The notes below the pieces were generated by a model. It was not told the DNA's origin. It saw only the letters and a program-made list of their open reading frames with translations, and did no database searches. From assembly GCA_038503035.1 (NCBI GenBank), contig JAVSML010001153.1:868001-932000 (forward strand): a DNA stretch of 64,000 bases, written 5' to 3'. Every line of letters begins with the position of its first letter. The stretch's first letter is position 1. This document shows positions 34,555 through 44,998 of the stretch, in pieces. Source of the stretch: Crocodylus rhombifer. Lineage: Eukaryota > Chordata > Crocodylia > Crocodylidae. Both the position numbers and the translations under genes were made by a program.

Positions 34555-37500
34555 GAGGTAGTGAACCAAAGACTGTAGCACTGGTGTCATCAGAAGGGCT
34601 TTGGCTTCCATGACCACAGTCTGTTTTTTGGTGAGAGAGGCAGTGAGCTGCTGGGAAGAGATGGCCTCCACCTCTCTCCGCTGGGGAGGAGGCTCTTCTC
34701 AGCCAGACTTGCTGACCTGCTCCACCAGACTTTAAACTAAGCCCACTGGGGAATGGGGGGAGTACTGCTACTGCTGGCCCACTAAGCAACCCTTGCAAAG
34801 CCAGCAGGCCAAGGCACTCTAAGGAGCTCACCCCTGCCCCAGCCCTGGAATGAACTGTAAGCAAGGCAGGGTCCCCAAAAGGGACACTTGCATGCCTATA
34901 TACAAATGCTAGGAGCTTGGGGAATAAACAGGAGGAACTTGTCCTCCTGCTAAACACAAGTAATTATGATGTCATAGGGATAACGGAGACCTAGTGGGAC
35001 CCCACCCATGACTGGGCCGTGGGTATAGATGGCTATACCCTGTACAGGAGAGATCGAGTGGACAAAAGGGGTTGGGGTCTAGCTCTTTATGTCAAGGAAA
35101 GCTTTGTGTCCTCGAAAGCCGACATTGGCACCCAGGGGTGGGGAAAGGATGTGATGACTAGAGACCCTCTGGGTTAAAATCCGTGGGGAACACGACACAT
35201 GGACACTATGGTGGGAGTCTACTGCAGACCCTCTACCCAGGATCAAGACCTTGACCAGGAGTTCACCAGGGAATTGACTGAGGCTACATGCTCCCAGTAC
35301 ATGGTTGTCATGGGAGACTTCAATTCCCAACATGGGAGATATCTCGTGGGAAGAGCGCTGGGCCAAATCGGAGCAGTCGCAAAGCTTTCTCTCATGTGTG
35401 GACAAGCTTTATCTGACGCTGTAAGTCTATGGGCCGATGAGAGGTAAAGCGGTGCTCAACCTGGTACTGGCAGCCAGGGATGACCTAATCAGTGACCTAA
35501 CAATCAAAGTGAAGCTGGGTGACAGTGACCATGAGCTGATCACCTTCACCATCTGCCATAAAGCTGGCTAGTTGGTCAGTAATACAGAAATCCTCAACTT
35601 CAGGAAAGCTGACTTCAACAGGCTAAGGAGGCTTGTCAGTGAGGCCCGCGAGGGCCACAACCCAAAGGGGAGAGGAATTCAGGACAAGTGGTTGCTCCTC
35701 AAGGGAGCAATCCTGGAAGCGCAAGCAAGGTCTATCTCATCTTGAAAGAAAGGCAGCCAAAGGGCACAACGGCTCCCTTGGCTCTCCAGGGAACTAGCAG
35801 ACCTCTTGTATCTTAAAAAAAAGACCTACAAAGGATGGAGGACTGGATCCACCCCCAAGGAGGAATACTCTGCACTGGTCCAGACCTGCAGGGAGCAAAC
35901 CAGGAAACCCAAGGCTGCGATGGAACACCAAGTAGCTACAAATATCAAGGACAATAAAAAGTCCTTTTTTTGATATGTGGGGAGCCAAAGAAAAAGCAAG
36001 GGCAACATTGGACCCCTGCTGAACCAGATGGGACAACTGACAACCAATGCCCAGGAAAAAGCCAGCTTGCTAAATGGGTACATTCCGTCAGTTTTTCACC
36101 AGTCCCATGGGACGCCCCTGCCCAGTATGGGACAGGGAGGCCCAGGTGAGAGAGATTCCTTACCTCATCAATGCTGACCTCATGAAGGAACACCTTGAGA
36201 GGCTGGATACCTTCAAGTCAGCCGGCCGTGACACTTTACACCCCAGGGTACTCAAGGAGCTGGCTAGCATCATAGCCCAGCCCCTGGCACAGATCTCTGA
36301 GAACTCCTGGTGCTCTGGTGAAGTGCCTGAAGATTTGAAGAAGGCCAGTGTGGTGCCAATCTTCAAGAAATGGAGGAAAGTACATCCAGCAAACTACAGG
36401 CCCATCAGCCTGACCTCTATTTTGGGGAAGGTTGTAGAACTGATCATCAAGGAGGCCATTCTTAACAGATTGGCTGACGGCAACAGCCTGAGGGAAAGCC
36501 AGCACGGGTTTGTTGCAGGTAGGTCTTGCTTGACCTATCTTATTTCCTTTTACAATCAGGTGACCCATCACCTGGACAAGTGAGAGGAGATTGATGTCAT
36601 ATATCTTGACTTCAAAAATGCCTTCGATCTGGTATCTCATGATCACCTCTTGGCAAAACTGGCTAACTGTGGCCATGATCCGTTGGCTGGGAAATTGGCT
36701 CTGCAGTAGGACCCAGAGGTTGGTGGTTGATGGAAGTCAATTGTCATGGTACACTGTGACCAGAGGGGTCCCTCAAGGCTCTGTCCTAGGGCCTATACTA
36801 ACATCTTTATTAATGATGTGGACATTGTTGTCAGAAGCAGACTGGCCAAGTTTGCCAATGAAACCAAACTGTGGGGTAAAGCATCCATACCTGAGGACAG
36901 GGGGGTGACCCAGGCAGACCTTGACAGGCTCATGAAATGGGCGGATGAGAACCTGATGGTGTTTAACCCTGAAAAATGCAAGGTTCTCCACCTTGGGAGG
37001 AAAAACCTGCAGCATGCTTATAGGCTCAGCAGTGTTATGCTGGCTAGCACTACGGACGAAAGAGACTTGAGGGTCATGATTGACCACAAGATGAACATGA
37101 GCCTTTACTATGATGCTGTGGCTAGCAAAGCAAGCAAAATAGTGGCTTGCATCCATACATACTTCTCAGGCAAATCCCAGGAGGTGATTCTCCCGTTGTA
37201 CTTGGCCTTGGTGAGGCTGAAGCTGGAGTACTGTGTCCAATTTTGGGCTCCACTATTCAAAAAGGATGTGGAGAAGCTTGAGAGAGTACAGAGGAGAGCC
37301 ATGCACATGATCAGAGGTCAGGAAAACAGACCTTATAAAGAGGGGCCGAGAGCCATGGGACTCTTCAGCCTAGAAAAGCACAGGCTCAGGGGTGATCTAG
37401 TGGCCACCTATAAGTTTAGCAGGAGTGCTTACCCAGATCTGGAGGAATGTTTGTTCACCAGCGTGTTCCAAGGGATGACAAGGTCGAATGGCCAAAAACT

Positions 37501-37744
37501 CCCCCATGACTGTTTCAGGCTGGATAGAAGGAAGAACTTCTTTACTGTCCAAGCCCCCAAAGCCTGGAACAGACTGCTGCCAGAGGTGGTTCAAGCACCT
37601 ACTTTGAACACCTTCAAGATACTTTTGGATTTTTATCTTGCCGGGATCCTATGATCCCTGCTGACTTCCTTCCCCTGGGGCAGGGGGCTGGGCTTGATGA
37701 TCTTCTGAGGTCCTTTCTGGCCCTAGTGTCTATGAATCTATGAT
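34555..37744 (+). pseudogene. Most complete CR1 LINE: ORF1 end, endonuclease, RT and 3' tail
   Basis: The element opens with the end of ORF1 (34555-34739): KGFGFHDHSLFFGERGSELL, then GRDGLH, the esterase-like DxxH motif, and a stop after LLHQTLN. ORF2 begins near 34890 with LYTNARSLGNKQEELV. Its endonuclease part shows VIGITET, a stop where Trp is usual, then YCRP, VVMGDFN at about 35310 and LGDSDHELITF at about 35540, the family's catalytic motifs. RT follows from about 36180: [73 protein letters not shown] at 36581 and two indels near 36670 and 36800 break the frame. From 36746 a 302-codon frame runs to YLAGIL, but the catalytic box reads FANE, not FADD. The CR1 tail tctatgaatctatgat ends at about 37744. 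Inactive. Confidence 0.9.
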
Positions 37745-38089
37745 GCTGGGGAGAGCCACTTGACTCATGGGGTTTTCCATGCTTCCCTCTTTCCACCTGC
37801 AGTGGCAGGGTAAGCCCAGGGTAGGCCCAACCATGCACAAGGGAGGTTGGGGTGGAGATCCCCCAGGCTCCTGCAGCAGGGGACACCAGGGCTTGGGGGG
37901 AAATCGGGCTGACAGGTGCAGACAGGACTCAGGCCAGGGAGTGACTCGGGCTTTGCTCTGTGATGATAGCCTAGGGGTGGGGCTTGCTTGGCTCAGCTGA
38001 AGCAGACAGCATGGCCAAGACTAGCCTGGGCACAAAGCATCCTTGATGGTGGGGGACTGAGATGTAATTTGTTTTGGGAGGGGATCTAG
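37745..38089. other. GC-rich non-coding, unassigned
   Basis: No domain in any frame; no repeat border identified. Confidence 0.5.
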
Positions 38090-38272
38090 GACAAAAGTTC
38101 AATAGACCATTTTAATCAAATGCGATTCAATCTGATACTATGTTCAACCAAGTCTATCTTAAACTGGGTTCAGCCATTTTGATGCTACTCTATGTGCACC
38201 GAACTTCTGTTCTGTTACAGGTTTAAACCAGCTTCCAATCACTTATGTCAGTTTATGTGCAACTTATGTCCC
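38090..38272 (-). mobile_element. MITE, same family as 12957-13140, opposite orientation
   Basis: The reverse complement follows 12957-13140 along its length, including ctggtttaaacctgtaacag and the end gggacataagttgcacata. The two copies are about 25 kb apart in inverted orientation. Confidence 0.65.
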
Positions 38273-38467
38273 TCACCAGGGAGTTCCAGGTTCCAGCGAT
38301 GTGCTTTTATTTAAGTTTCATCATTCAGCAGCTTAGCAGATGATAATAGCTTCCATGTCTTAAACCAGTGAACTCCTCTACCCTGCTGCTGCAGGACCTT
38401 TCTTTAGCCTACTTTCTGCTAGACATTGGCAGGGTGCACAAGATATTGCGGGGCCACATTGAATAAA

Positions 38468-39151
38468 GGCCTTGTTACATGGTAATTATGGGCAGCTTCT
38501 GGAGCTCTTAACCCCTGCTCATTAACACCTGAAACTGGCTTTAAGCCCTCATCAGTTACTGCACTCAAGGGCAGGATTATCTCTGATTGGTGTTACCCAG
38601 CTCATGTTACACTAAAGCGCAGCCACTCTAGGCTACACCTTAGTGTAAACACCACCCTTCCCCCACCTTCTCCCTCCCCATTCTCTTCTGGCTGGGACTG
38701 GGCCATTGCCCCACCTCTCCAATACCCCAGATCTTTGATCACTGCCCCTTCTCCCCACTTACTTGTGGCTGCTCATGCTATCTGTCCAAGGGAAGCAAGC
38801 AGGGAAGGGTTAAACTGCCTACCCAGCTGCTACTGCCGTTACTCTCTGGGCCAGAAGAGCAGTAGCCTGGCAGCACTGGCAGCTGGGCAGGCAGATTAAT
38901 AGACAGATGGACATCTGTGGCTCCCCTGAAAGATGGTTGGTGGCCATAAGTAAATGATGCCCCAGAGGGTGGGGGGAGGCAGGAGGGAACCCTGAGGAAC
39001 AGGGTGGGGAGCTCTGGGGGTGAGGGGAGCCAGGAGGCAGAGGGAAGCCCAGAATGGGCCCAAAGTGTGACTGCTCCAAGCTCGAGCTAACGTGAATACC
39101 CATCAACATTTGTGCAGCTTCCAGTGCAAGGTGTAACAAGACCCTAACAGA
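38468..39151. mobile_element. MITE, 684 bp, with 8-bp target duplication
   Basis: The left end ggccttgttacatggtaat and the right end gtgtaacaagaccc are inverted copies, with further matching in gcagcttctgg opposite ccagtgcaag. The flanks tgaataaa (38460-38467) and tgaataaa (39152-39159) are identical. The right side has about 7 extra bases beyond the symmetric end. The GC-rich middle has a 149-codon minus frame without a domain. Confidence 0.65.
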
Positions 39152-39440
39152 TGAATAAAAGAGGGAACCATCCTTTACTCCAACATAAATATGGAGAGGC
39201 GCTCCTCCCATCCCCACTATCATCAAATATTTGATTTTGAGAAAACATTTTATTTTACGTGTACACAACCTTGGGGAATTTCTGCAATGATCTTCCTAGT
39301 CAGAAAAATAAGACAATTATGACAATAACTTTTTTTTTAACTCAGCAACAATTTGCCTGTCTCCATTTCCACTGGTATTTGCAATTGTTTTTCATCAAAA
39401 AGAGCATTAAAAAAAAAAGATATTGACATGCAATGCCTAG

Positions 39441-39609
39441 CAGCAGCGGCATAAGAAGCAATATTTGCACCCTGGTCAGAGAGCCTGGAGAGCAAGGAGG
39501 AGGTTGAGATGACTGCTAGAGAATCTTACGTGACACAAGGTGCTCCCTGCTGCCGCTGTACAGGCTCCCCAGTTGGTGCCCTACTCATTCACCCCTAGTT
39601 ATGCTACTG
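39441..39609. mobile_element. hAT-type MITE (agtggcgtaactagg type), 169 bp
   Basis: The left end cagcagcggcataagaagc and the right end cacccctagttatgctactg are inverted copies; inside, ttgcaccctggtcag opposes ttggtgccctactcatt. Weak target duplication. Confidence 0.55.
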
Positions 39610-39713
39610 GTTAGGACTAAAAAGGTACAGAAAAGCGATCATGTTCTACCTTTTAAAATGGCAGCATTTCAGCGATGTTTGGGGATCGCTACGTTGTATA
39701 TTTTGGATTCACT

Positions 39714-40400
39714 GGGTGTGTCTACATGTACATTTACCCTGGCTTAAATTTACTGTGCCATAGATTACCGCACAGGAAATGGGAATAGGCTGAAATCTAC
39801 GTGTGCAGGAGACCTGGGACTAAATTTAGTCCCTGGTCAGAGCATCCTGCCATGTGTCCCTGTGGCTGCCTGGGAGAGCTCCAGCATCTGGCTACTTGAC
39901 TGCCAGCCCTTGGAACTAACTTTAGTCCCAAATTGAAGACAGATCCAGCTGCTGGCACTTGGGACTAACTTTAGTTCCAAGCTGAAGCCAGGAGAGGTGA
40001 CCAGTCAGGATCCCTGGGGCTGGGTTCACGCTGCCCCCCTAGTGGTTGGGTGGACCCAGCAGGGAGGCCCTTGGGGTTACTACACAGTAGTGTGTTTACA
40101 TGTGTGTTACTGCACAGTAACTGATCAGGCATAAATTTGATACCTGAATGATGCAGGTATCAAATTTACACTCAAGTTAGCATAAGTTGCCATATTTACT
40201 CATTTATACTCTTCTGTGGAAACCAAACTTATTTTCTTTCTTTAACTTACAAGTGGTAAGAATAGGGAAGATGATGATTATCAATTTAGGATAGGAAAGA
40301 ACAGGTTAAACTTCAGATTGGGCATGAATATATAGACATCTGCCCATACTGTGCAGTAATTTCAGTTGCTGTGCAGTAAATGCACATGTGTAGATGTGCC
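39714..40400. mobile_element. MITE with gtctacatg ends, 687 bp
   Basis: The left end gggtgtgtctacatgtacat and the right end tgcacatgtgtagatgtgcc are clear inverted copies, continuing as ttaccctgg and gcagtaaa. The flanks gattcact (39706-39713) and agttcact (40401-40408) match at 6 of 8. Inner inverted pieces include gatacctgaatgatgcaggtatc (40140-40162), a small palindrome. Confidence 0.75.
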
Positions 40401-40408
40401 AGTTCACT

Positions 40409-41397
40409 AGGAGAGACATAATAGCACCTGTGGCTATTATTACTTGTACTCTGATGCGGGCCAATTCAGCACAAGCTCATTCTGGAGTTCAGCTGAATCA
40501 CTAGGGTTGATGTTTTGTCTCTTAGTCATCGAGTGGATGTGTTTCTTTACTGGTCTAAGTAAAATACAGAGCACTTCCAGGAAGTTGGAGAAATATGTAG
40601 TGTTACAATGATTAAGGTACTATATATCTGGTATTACTTGATCACTTTGAGTGTGTTCTGAATTTAAGAATTAAGAGTCCCCTAGTACAGAAAGGAGCGT
40701 TTTATAGATATCTGTGTTGTAACTGCAGGAATACTAAGATATACGTTATTTTTGGAGCAGGTAAAGCAGAAAGTTTGGGTGAGTGCATTAGTTAGAAAAC
40801 CCCAGAGATCTCCCAGAACCTTCAAGGGTAATTTATTTATTGCAGGAGAGGATTTAGAAGCTTTAGTGTTCCTACAAGTGCAGCAGCCTTGAAAACATAC
40901 AACAAGAGTGACTGATGGAAGCCTAGTTTCCTGAAATACAAGTTTTACTATTGCATTACACACTTCTCTTCATCCCATCTTAATTAAAACTCTCCTTTGC
41001 TGCTCTCTATATGCCACTTAACTTTGTCACAAGGTATTTCATGTCATAAAAGATGTCACGGCAAAGAGCAGGCTTGTTCATAATCTGAAGGGGGAGGAGG
41101 CAAAATTAATTTACTGGCCTGTTAAAATGTATTTTTATTTAGAGACAGGAATGTGTGAGCAGGTGGGGGAGGGAGAGAGGAAAGTTGGTTTGCACTGTGC
41201 TGATCAGATCCACACCTTTAGCTATCAATAAGGTTGTGCAGCCCTACCTATAATAATTAGGAAAAAAACAGAAAAGCATTGGCAGAATGAACTTTTGGCA
41301 AATTAAGACATGAATTAAATTGTAGGTGTATCCTATATTTTCAATTATTTGCAGCACTAATGATGAAAGTTCCAACTTATTCATTAATGATGTAAAA
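40409..41397. other. No gene recognised
   Basis: AT-rich sequence; the 93-codon minus frame at 40682-40963 lacks a domain. Confidence 0.55.
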
Positions 41398-41787
41398 CAG
41401 AGGTGTCAAAGATATAGCCTAAGAGTCAGATCCAGCCCGCTAAGCCATATCATCTGGCCCCCAGTGCTGTTTGCGGGTCTCAGATTGCCCCCAGGCAGTA
41501 TGTAAGGTGCTCTGGATGGCCCCATGCACCGCACACGGCACCAGCTGCAGCTCATGTCCTGGAGTGGTAGAACAGCTGCCACATGCAGCACAGCCTCACA
41601 ATGGCCAAATGCTGCTCCAGGACCATTTTACACAGGGTGACCACTCTGCTGCTCTGCCACCGTGCACTACGGATGCACTGCAGCATCTCTGGGGCCATGG
41701 AACACAGCTCCAGAATGGCAAAAGCAGGACCATGCCACATGTGCCCGCTCAATCCAGAACAAGGAGCCAATGAGTTTGACACTCCTG
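41398..41787. mobile_element. hAT-type MITE (caggggtgtcaaactca type), 390 bp
   Basis: The left end cagaggtgtcaaagatatag and the right end tgagtttgacactcctg are inverted copies, and ctggcccccagtgct type sequence lies inside. The target duplication is not clear. Overlapping frames on both strands are not genes. Confidence 0.75.
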
Positions 41788-42229
41788 ACCCAGAAAAAAT
41801 GTTTGATACCCAAATATAGAAACAGTTTTAGTAATTTAAGCAACATAGATCATCCTTAAAGCAATTTAAATACATGAGAGTGGTCAGTGGAGTGGCTGAT
41901 GGATTGGAACCTAGGCAGAAACTGTGTCACAAAGTAGAGTGAGATGTCTTGCCATTAAGACTTCTACTCACACAGTGGGTAGACATAGATGTAGACATAA
42001 TGGCAGCATTTCAGGTCTTCCCCTCAGCAGTGAAGAGGAAAGGCTGAAAGAGTACAATTAGGCTGGCACATACCACAATATTAATGTCCTGCTGTTGTGT
42101 CTGCTGTTGACGGATGCTGGTTCTTTTAACACAGAATTTTGTACGCTGATTTTATCTTCCAAGCATGACCAATGTCTACTATAAGTAGGGAATATATGAC
42201 TATTTCAAAATCCTTTCCAAATTTCCCTT
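41788..42229. other. No gene recognised
   Basis: AT-rich sequence, no frame over 60 codons. Confidence 0.5.
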
Positions 42230-42330
42230 TGGGTTAAACCACTGAATGAAATGATGAGACATCTGAGTTCTGTCCCCACCTCTACTTTGCTGTGTAACTA
42301 AGTGTAAATTCTTGATTTTACAATTGTTAA
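42230..42330 (+). mobile_element. MIR-like SINE head
   Basis: tgggttaaaccactgaatg, then catctgagttctgtccccac and tttgctgtgtaactaagtg follow the A-box, B-box and core order of MIR-like SINEs. Diverged. Confidence 0.45.
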
Positions 42331-42334
42331 TTAC

Positions 42335-42430
42335 AACTATTTATTGAGATGGTGGCAGCCCATAGAAACCCACATCCCATTGAGGTAGAAACTGCACAAA
42401 CATGACAACAAGCTTACAATCTAATCTTTG
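42335..42430 (-). mobile_element. LINE-derived SINE tail, antisense
   Basis: tttattgagatggtggcag, catcccattgaggtag, aaactgcacaaacatg and gcttacaatctaat in order are the antisense of the tail at 52505-52625 (gattataagctctttgggg, tagcacaatggggtacttg). Confidence 0.6.
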
Positions 42431-43614
42431 TGCTTCTCATCTGTAATGTCCTGTGAGTGAGATTTTAAAATAACTGGTCAGAGACAAGCTTGCACATTTC
42501 ATTAAAAGACATTAACTTCCAACTTATTGGGGCATGTTTGAAAATCCCACCCAGTTTCTTTATGTATAAAATTAGGAATACATGTTTAAAACACTGAGAA
42601 CCAAGGACTGGGCATTGATATTGACTTTATGGCATGTTAAAATCTGCCGGATTCTTGTAATTCTTTCTTCACACTACAGGTGATAACGACCCTCCTCTCT
42701 TTTGATATGTATTAATCGGTCATCATTCAAGTTTCTTGTCGTCTGCTAGCTGTTTATCTGCTATCCCTGGGGATTTTTCCCTCCCTAGTCTCACAGCCTT
42801 ACTATTGCTGTGGCTGCTTCTTTCTTCAGACTTCATTAAGAGTGCCTGGCATTCAAAAGTTTGCCTAACTTTATTTCAACTATGCAATTGGTCCACTAAA
42901 AGATATCTCACAACAATATTTGCTTCCCTTAAACACTTGTTATCATTACAGTGTGATTATTTATTGAGAGAAGGAATACTGTGTTCCTGTGGGTGTGAGC
43001 AACCATTCCCCACACCTGGTCTAGGTTTAGCCTGGTCAGGCAGCGGGAATAGCACAGCCCTGGGTCTGGGATGAGCAACTGAGCTTCCCAACAAATTTAG
43101 CACTAACTTAGATGAGCCCGCCATTTTTTTAGTTGAATTAAACCCTCTAAATGCTTGCATGAGTGGGCAGATTAGGTCAATCTAAATGTAATGCCTGGGG
43201 ACAGTAAGTTTACCATAATAGCATAGCCTTAGAGTTGCAATCTATCTCTGCTTCCTAGTGAGCCAGTGTGCCCTGGTGACAACAGATGATGCCTGGCATA
43301 GGAACATGGCAACACAGCAACTTGGTGGAGACTGTTCGTATCCCTTCACTGATACCCAAAATCCAGATAGTCATCACTGTGGAGAATGGAGGCTTATGTA
43401 ATGTTATGAACTCTCATAATGTTATTGGGAGTCCAATGATATCTAGAGTTTTAGTTGATGCTCAAGCTCTTGTTTTGCTCAGTGCTTGGAACCTTATGAT
43501 TATGTGACAATGTCAATTTTCATTTTTTTAAAATAGTAAGTTCCTATCCCTCCTGGTTGCAGACAAAACTTGAATACCCAATATGCTTATTTTAAAATGA
43601 AAGCAAATAAAAGA
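42431..43614. other. No gene recognised
   Basis: The 112-codon plus frame at 42736-43074 (MSSASCLSAIPGDFSLPSL at its start) is Leu/Ser-rich and domain-free, with an overlapping minus frame; I do not call it a gene. cagtttctttatgtataaaa near 42553 resembles a MIR piece. Confidence 0.45.
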
Positions 43615-44998
43615 AACCCCAATGTGGATCCGGCTAACTACAGGCCCATTAGCCTGACTTCTATCCTGGGGAAGATCTTAGAAAAGTTTATTAAAGAGGC
43701 CATCCTTAATGGACTGGCCGACACCAACATCCTAAGGGATGGCCAGCATGGGTTTGTTGCGGGTAGGTCTTGTTTGACCAATCTCATTTCCTTCTACGAC
43801 CAGGTGACCTATCACCTGGACAAGGGAGAAGAGATTGATGTCATATATCTTGACTTCAAAAAAGCCTTTGATCTGGAATCCCATAATCACCTCTTGGTGA
43901 AACTAGCCAACTGTGGCCTTGCGTCCACCATAATCCACTGGCTGGGAAATTGGCTCCATGGTCAGACCCAGAGGGTTGTAATTGATGGCAGTCACTCATC
44001 ATGGTGTCCTGTGACCAGTGGGGTCCTCCAAGGCTCTGTCCTTGGACCTATATTGTTCAACATCTTCATCAATGTTGTGGACATTGGAGTCAGGAGCGGA
44101 CAGGCCAAGTTTGCCGATGACACCAAACTTTGAGGCAAAGCATCCACGCCAGATGAAAGGCGGGTGATCCAGGCTGACCTGGACAGTCTCAGCAAATGGG
44201 TGGATGAGAAGCGGACGGTGTTTAACACCAAAAAATGCAAGGTTGGGAAGAAAAACCTGCAGCATCCTTATAGGCTCGGCAGTGCTATGCTGGCTAGCAC
44301 TATGGAAGAAAGTGACTTGGGGGTCATCATTGACCACAAGATGAACATGAGCCTGCAATGCGATGCTGAGGCTAGTAAAGCTACCAAAACACTGGCTTGC
44401 ATCCATAGATGCTTCTCAAACAAATCCCAGGATGTCATTCTCCCGTTGTACTTGGCCTTGGTGAGGCCACCGCTGGAGTACTGCATCCAGTTTTGGGCTC
44501 CAGAATTCAAAAAGGATGTGGAGAAGCTTGAGAGAGTCCAGAGAAGAGCCACACGCATGATCAGAGGTCAGGAAAACAGACCTTATGACGACAGGCTGAG
44601 AGCCATGGGGCTCTTCAGCCTGGAAAAGCACAGGCTCAGGGGTGATCTGATGGTCGCCTATAAGTTCATCAGAGGTGACCACCAGGATCTGGGGGAACGT
44701 TTGTTCACCAGAGCACCCCAAGGGATGACGAGGTTGAATGGTCATAAACTACTGCGAGACCATTTCAGGCTGGACATAAGGAAGAATTTCTTTACTGTCC
44801 AAGCCCCCAAGGTCAGGAACAGCCTGTCATCGGAGGTGGTTCAAGCACCTACATTGAACACCTTCAAGAGTAAATTGGATGCTTATCTTGCTGGGATCCT
44901 ATGACCCCAGCTGACTTCCCGGCCTTTGGGTGGGGGGCTGGACTCGATGATCTCCCGAGGTCCCTTCCAGCTCTAATATCTATGAAATCTATGAAATA
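43615..44998 (+). pseudogene. Best preserved CR1 LINE copy: RT to 3' end, one stop codon
   Basis: The copy is 5'-truncated inside ORF2. It reads [75 protein letters not shown] and FADDTKL, then TGA at 44131-44133 where relatives have Trp. The same frame continues through GKAS, LGVIIDHKMNMSLQC, LVRPPLEYCIQFWAPEFK, RRATRMIRGQENRPYDDRL, RLDIRKNFFTVQAPK and NTFKSKLDAYLAGIL, ending at 44904. Apart from that stop the frame is open for over 1.2 kb and the catalytic aspartates are kept. KCKV joins GKKNLQ directly, the 9-bp deletion also seen in the 32.7-34.5 kb copy. The 3' tail tatgaaatctatgaaat ends near 44998. It is not a working gene, since the 5' half is missing. Confidence 0.92.

Noticed and set aside
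34472..34957. 161-codon minus-strand open frame
   Set aside because: It is antisense to the end of CR1 ORF1 and the start of ORF2, which are clearly coding-derived on the plus strand.
32676..37744. Twin-priming inversion as the origin of the opposed CR1 pair
   Set aside because: Both pieces have their own CR1 3' end, so two insertions are needed; twin priming yields only one 3' end.
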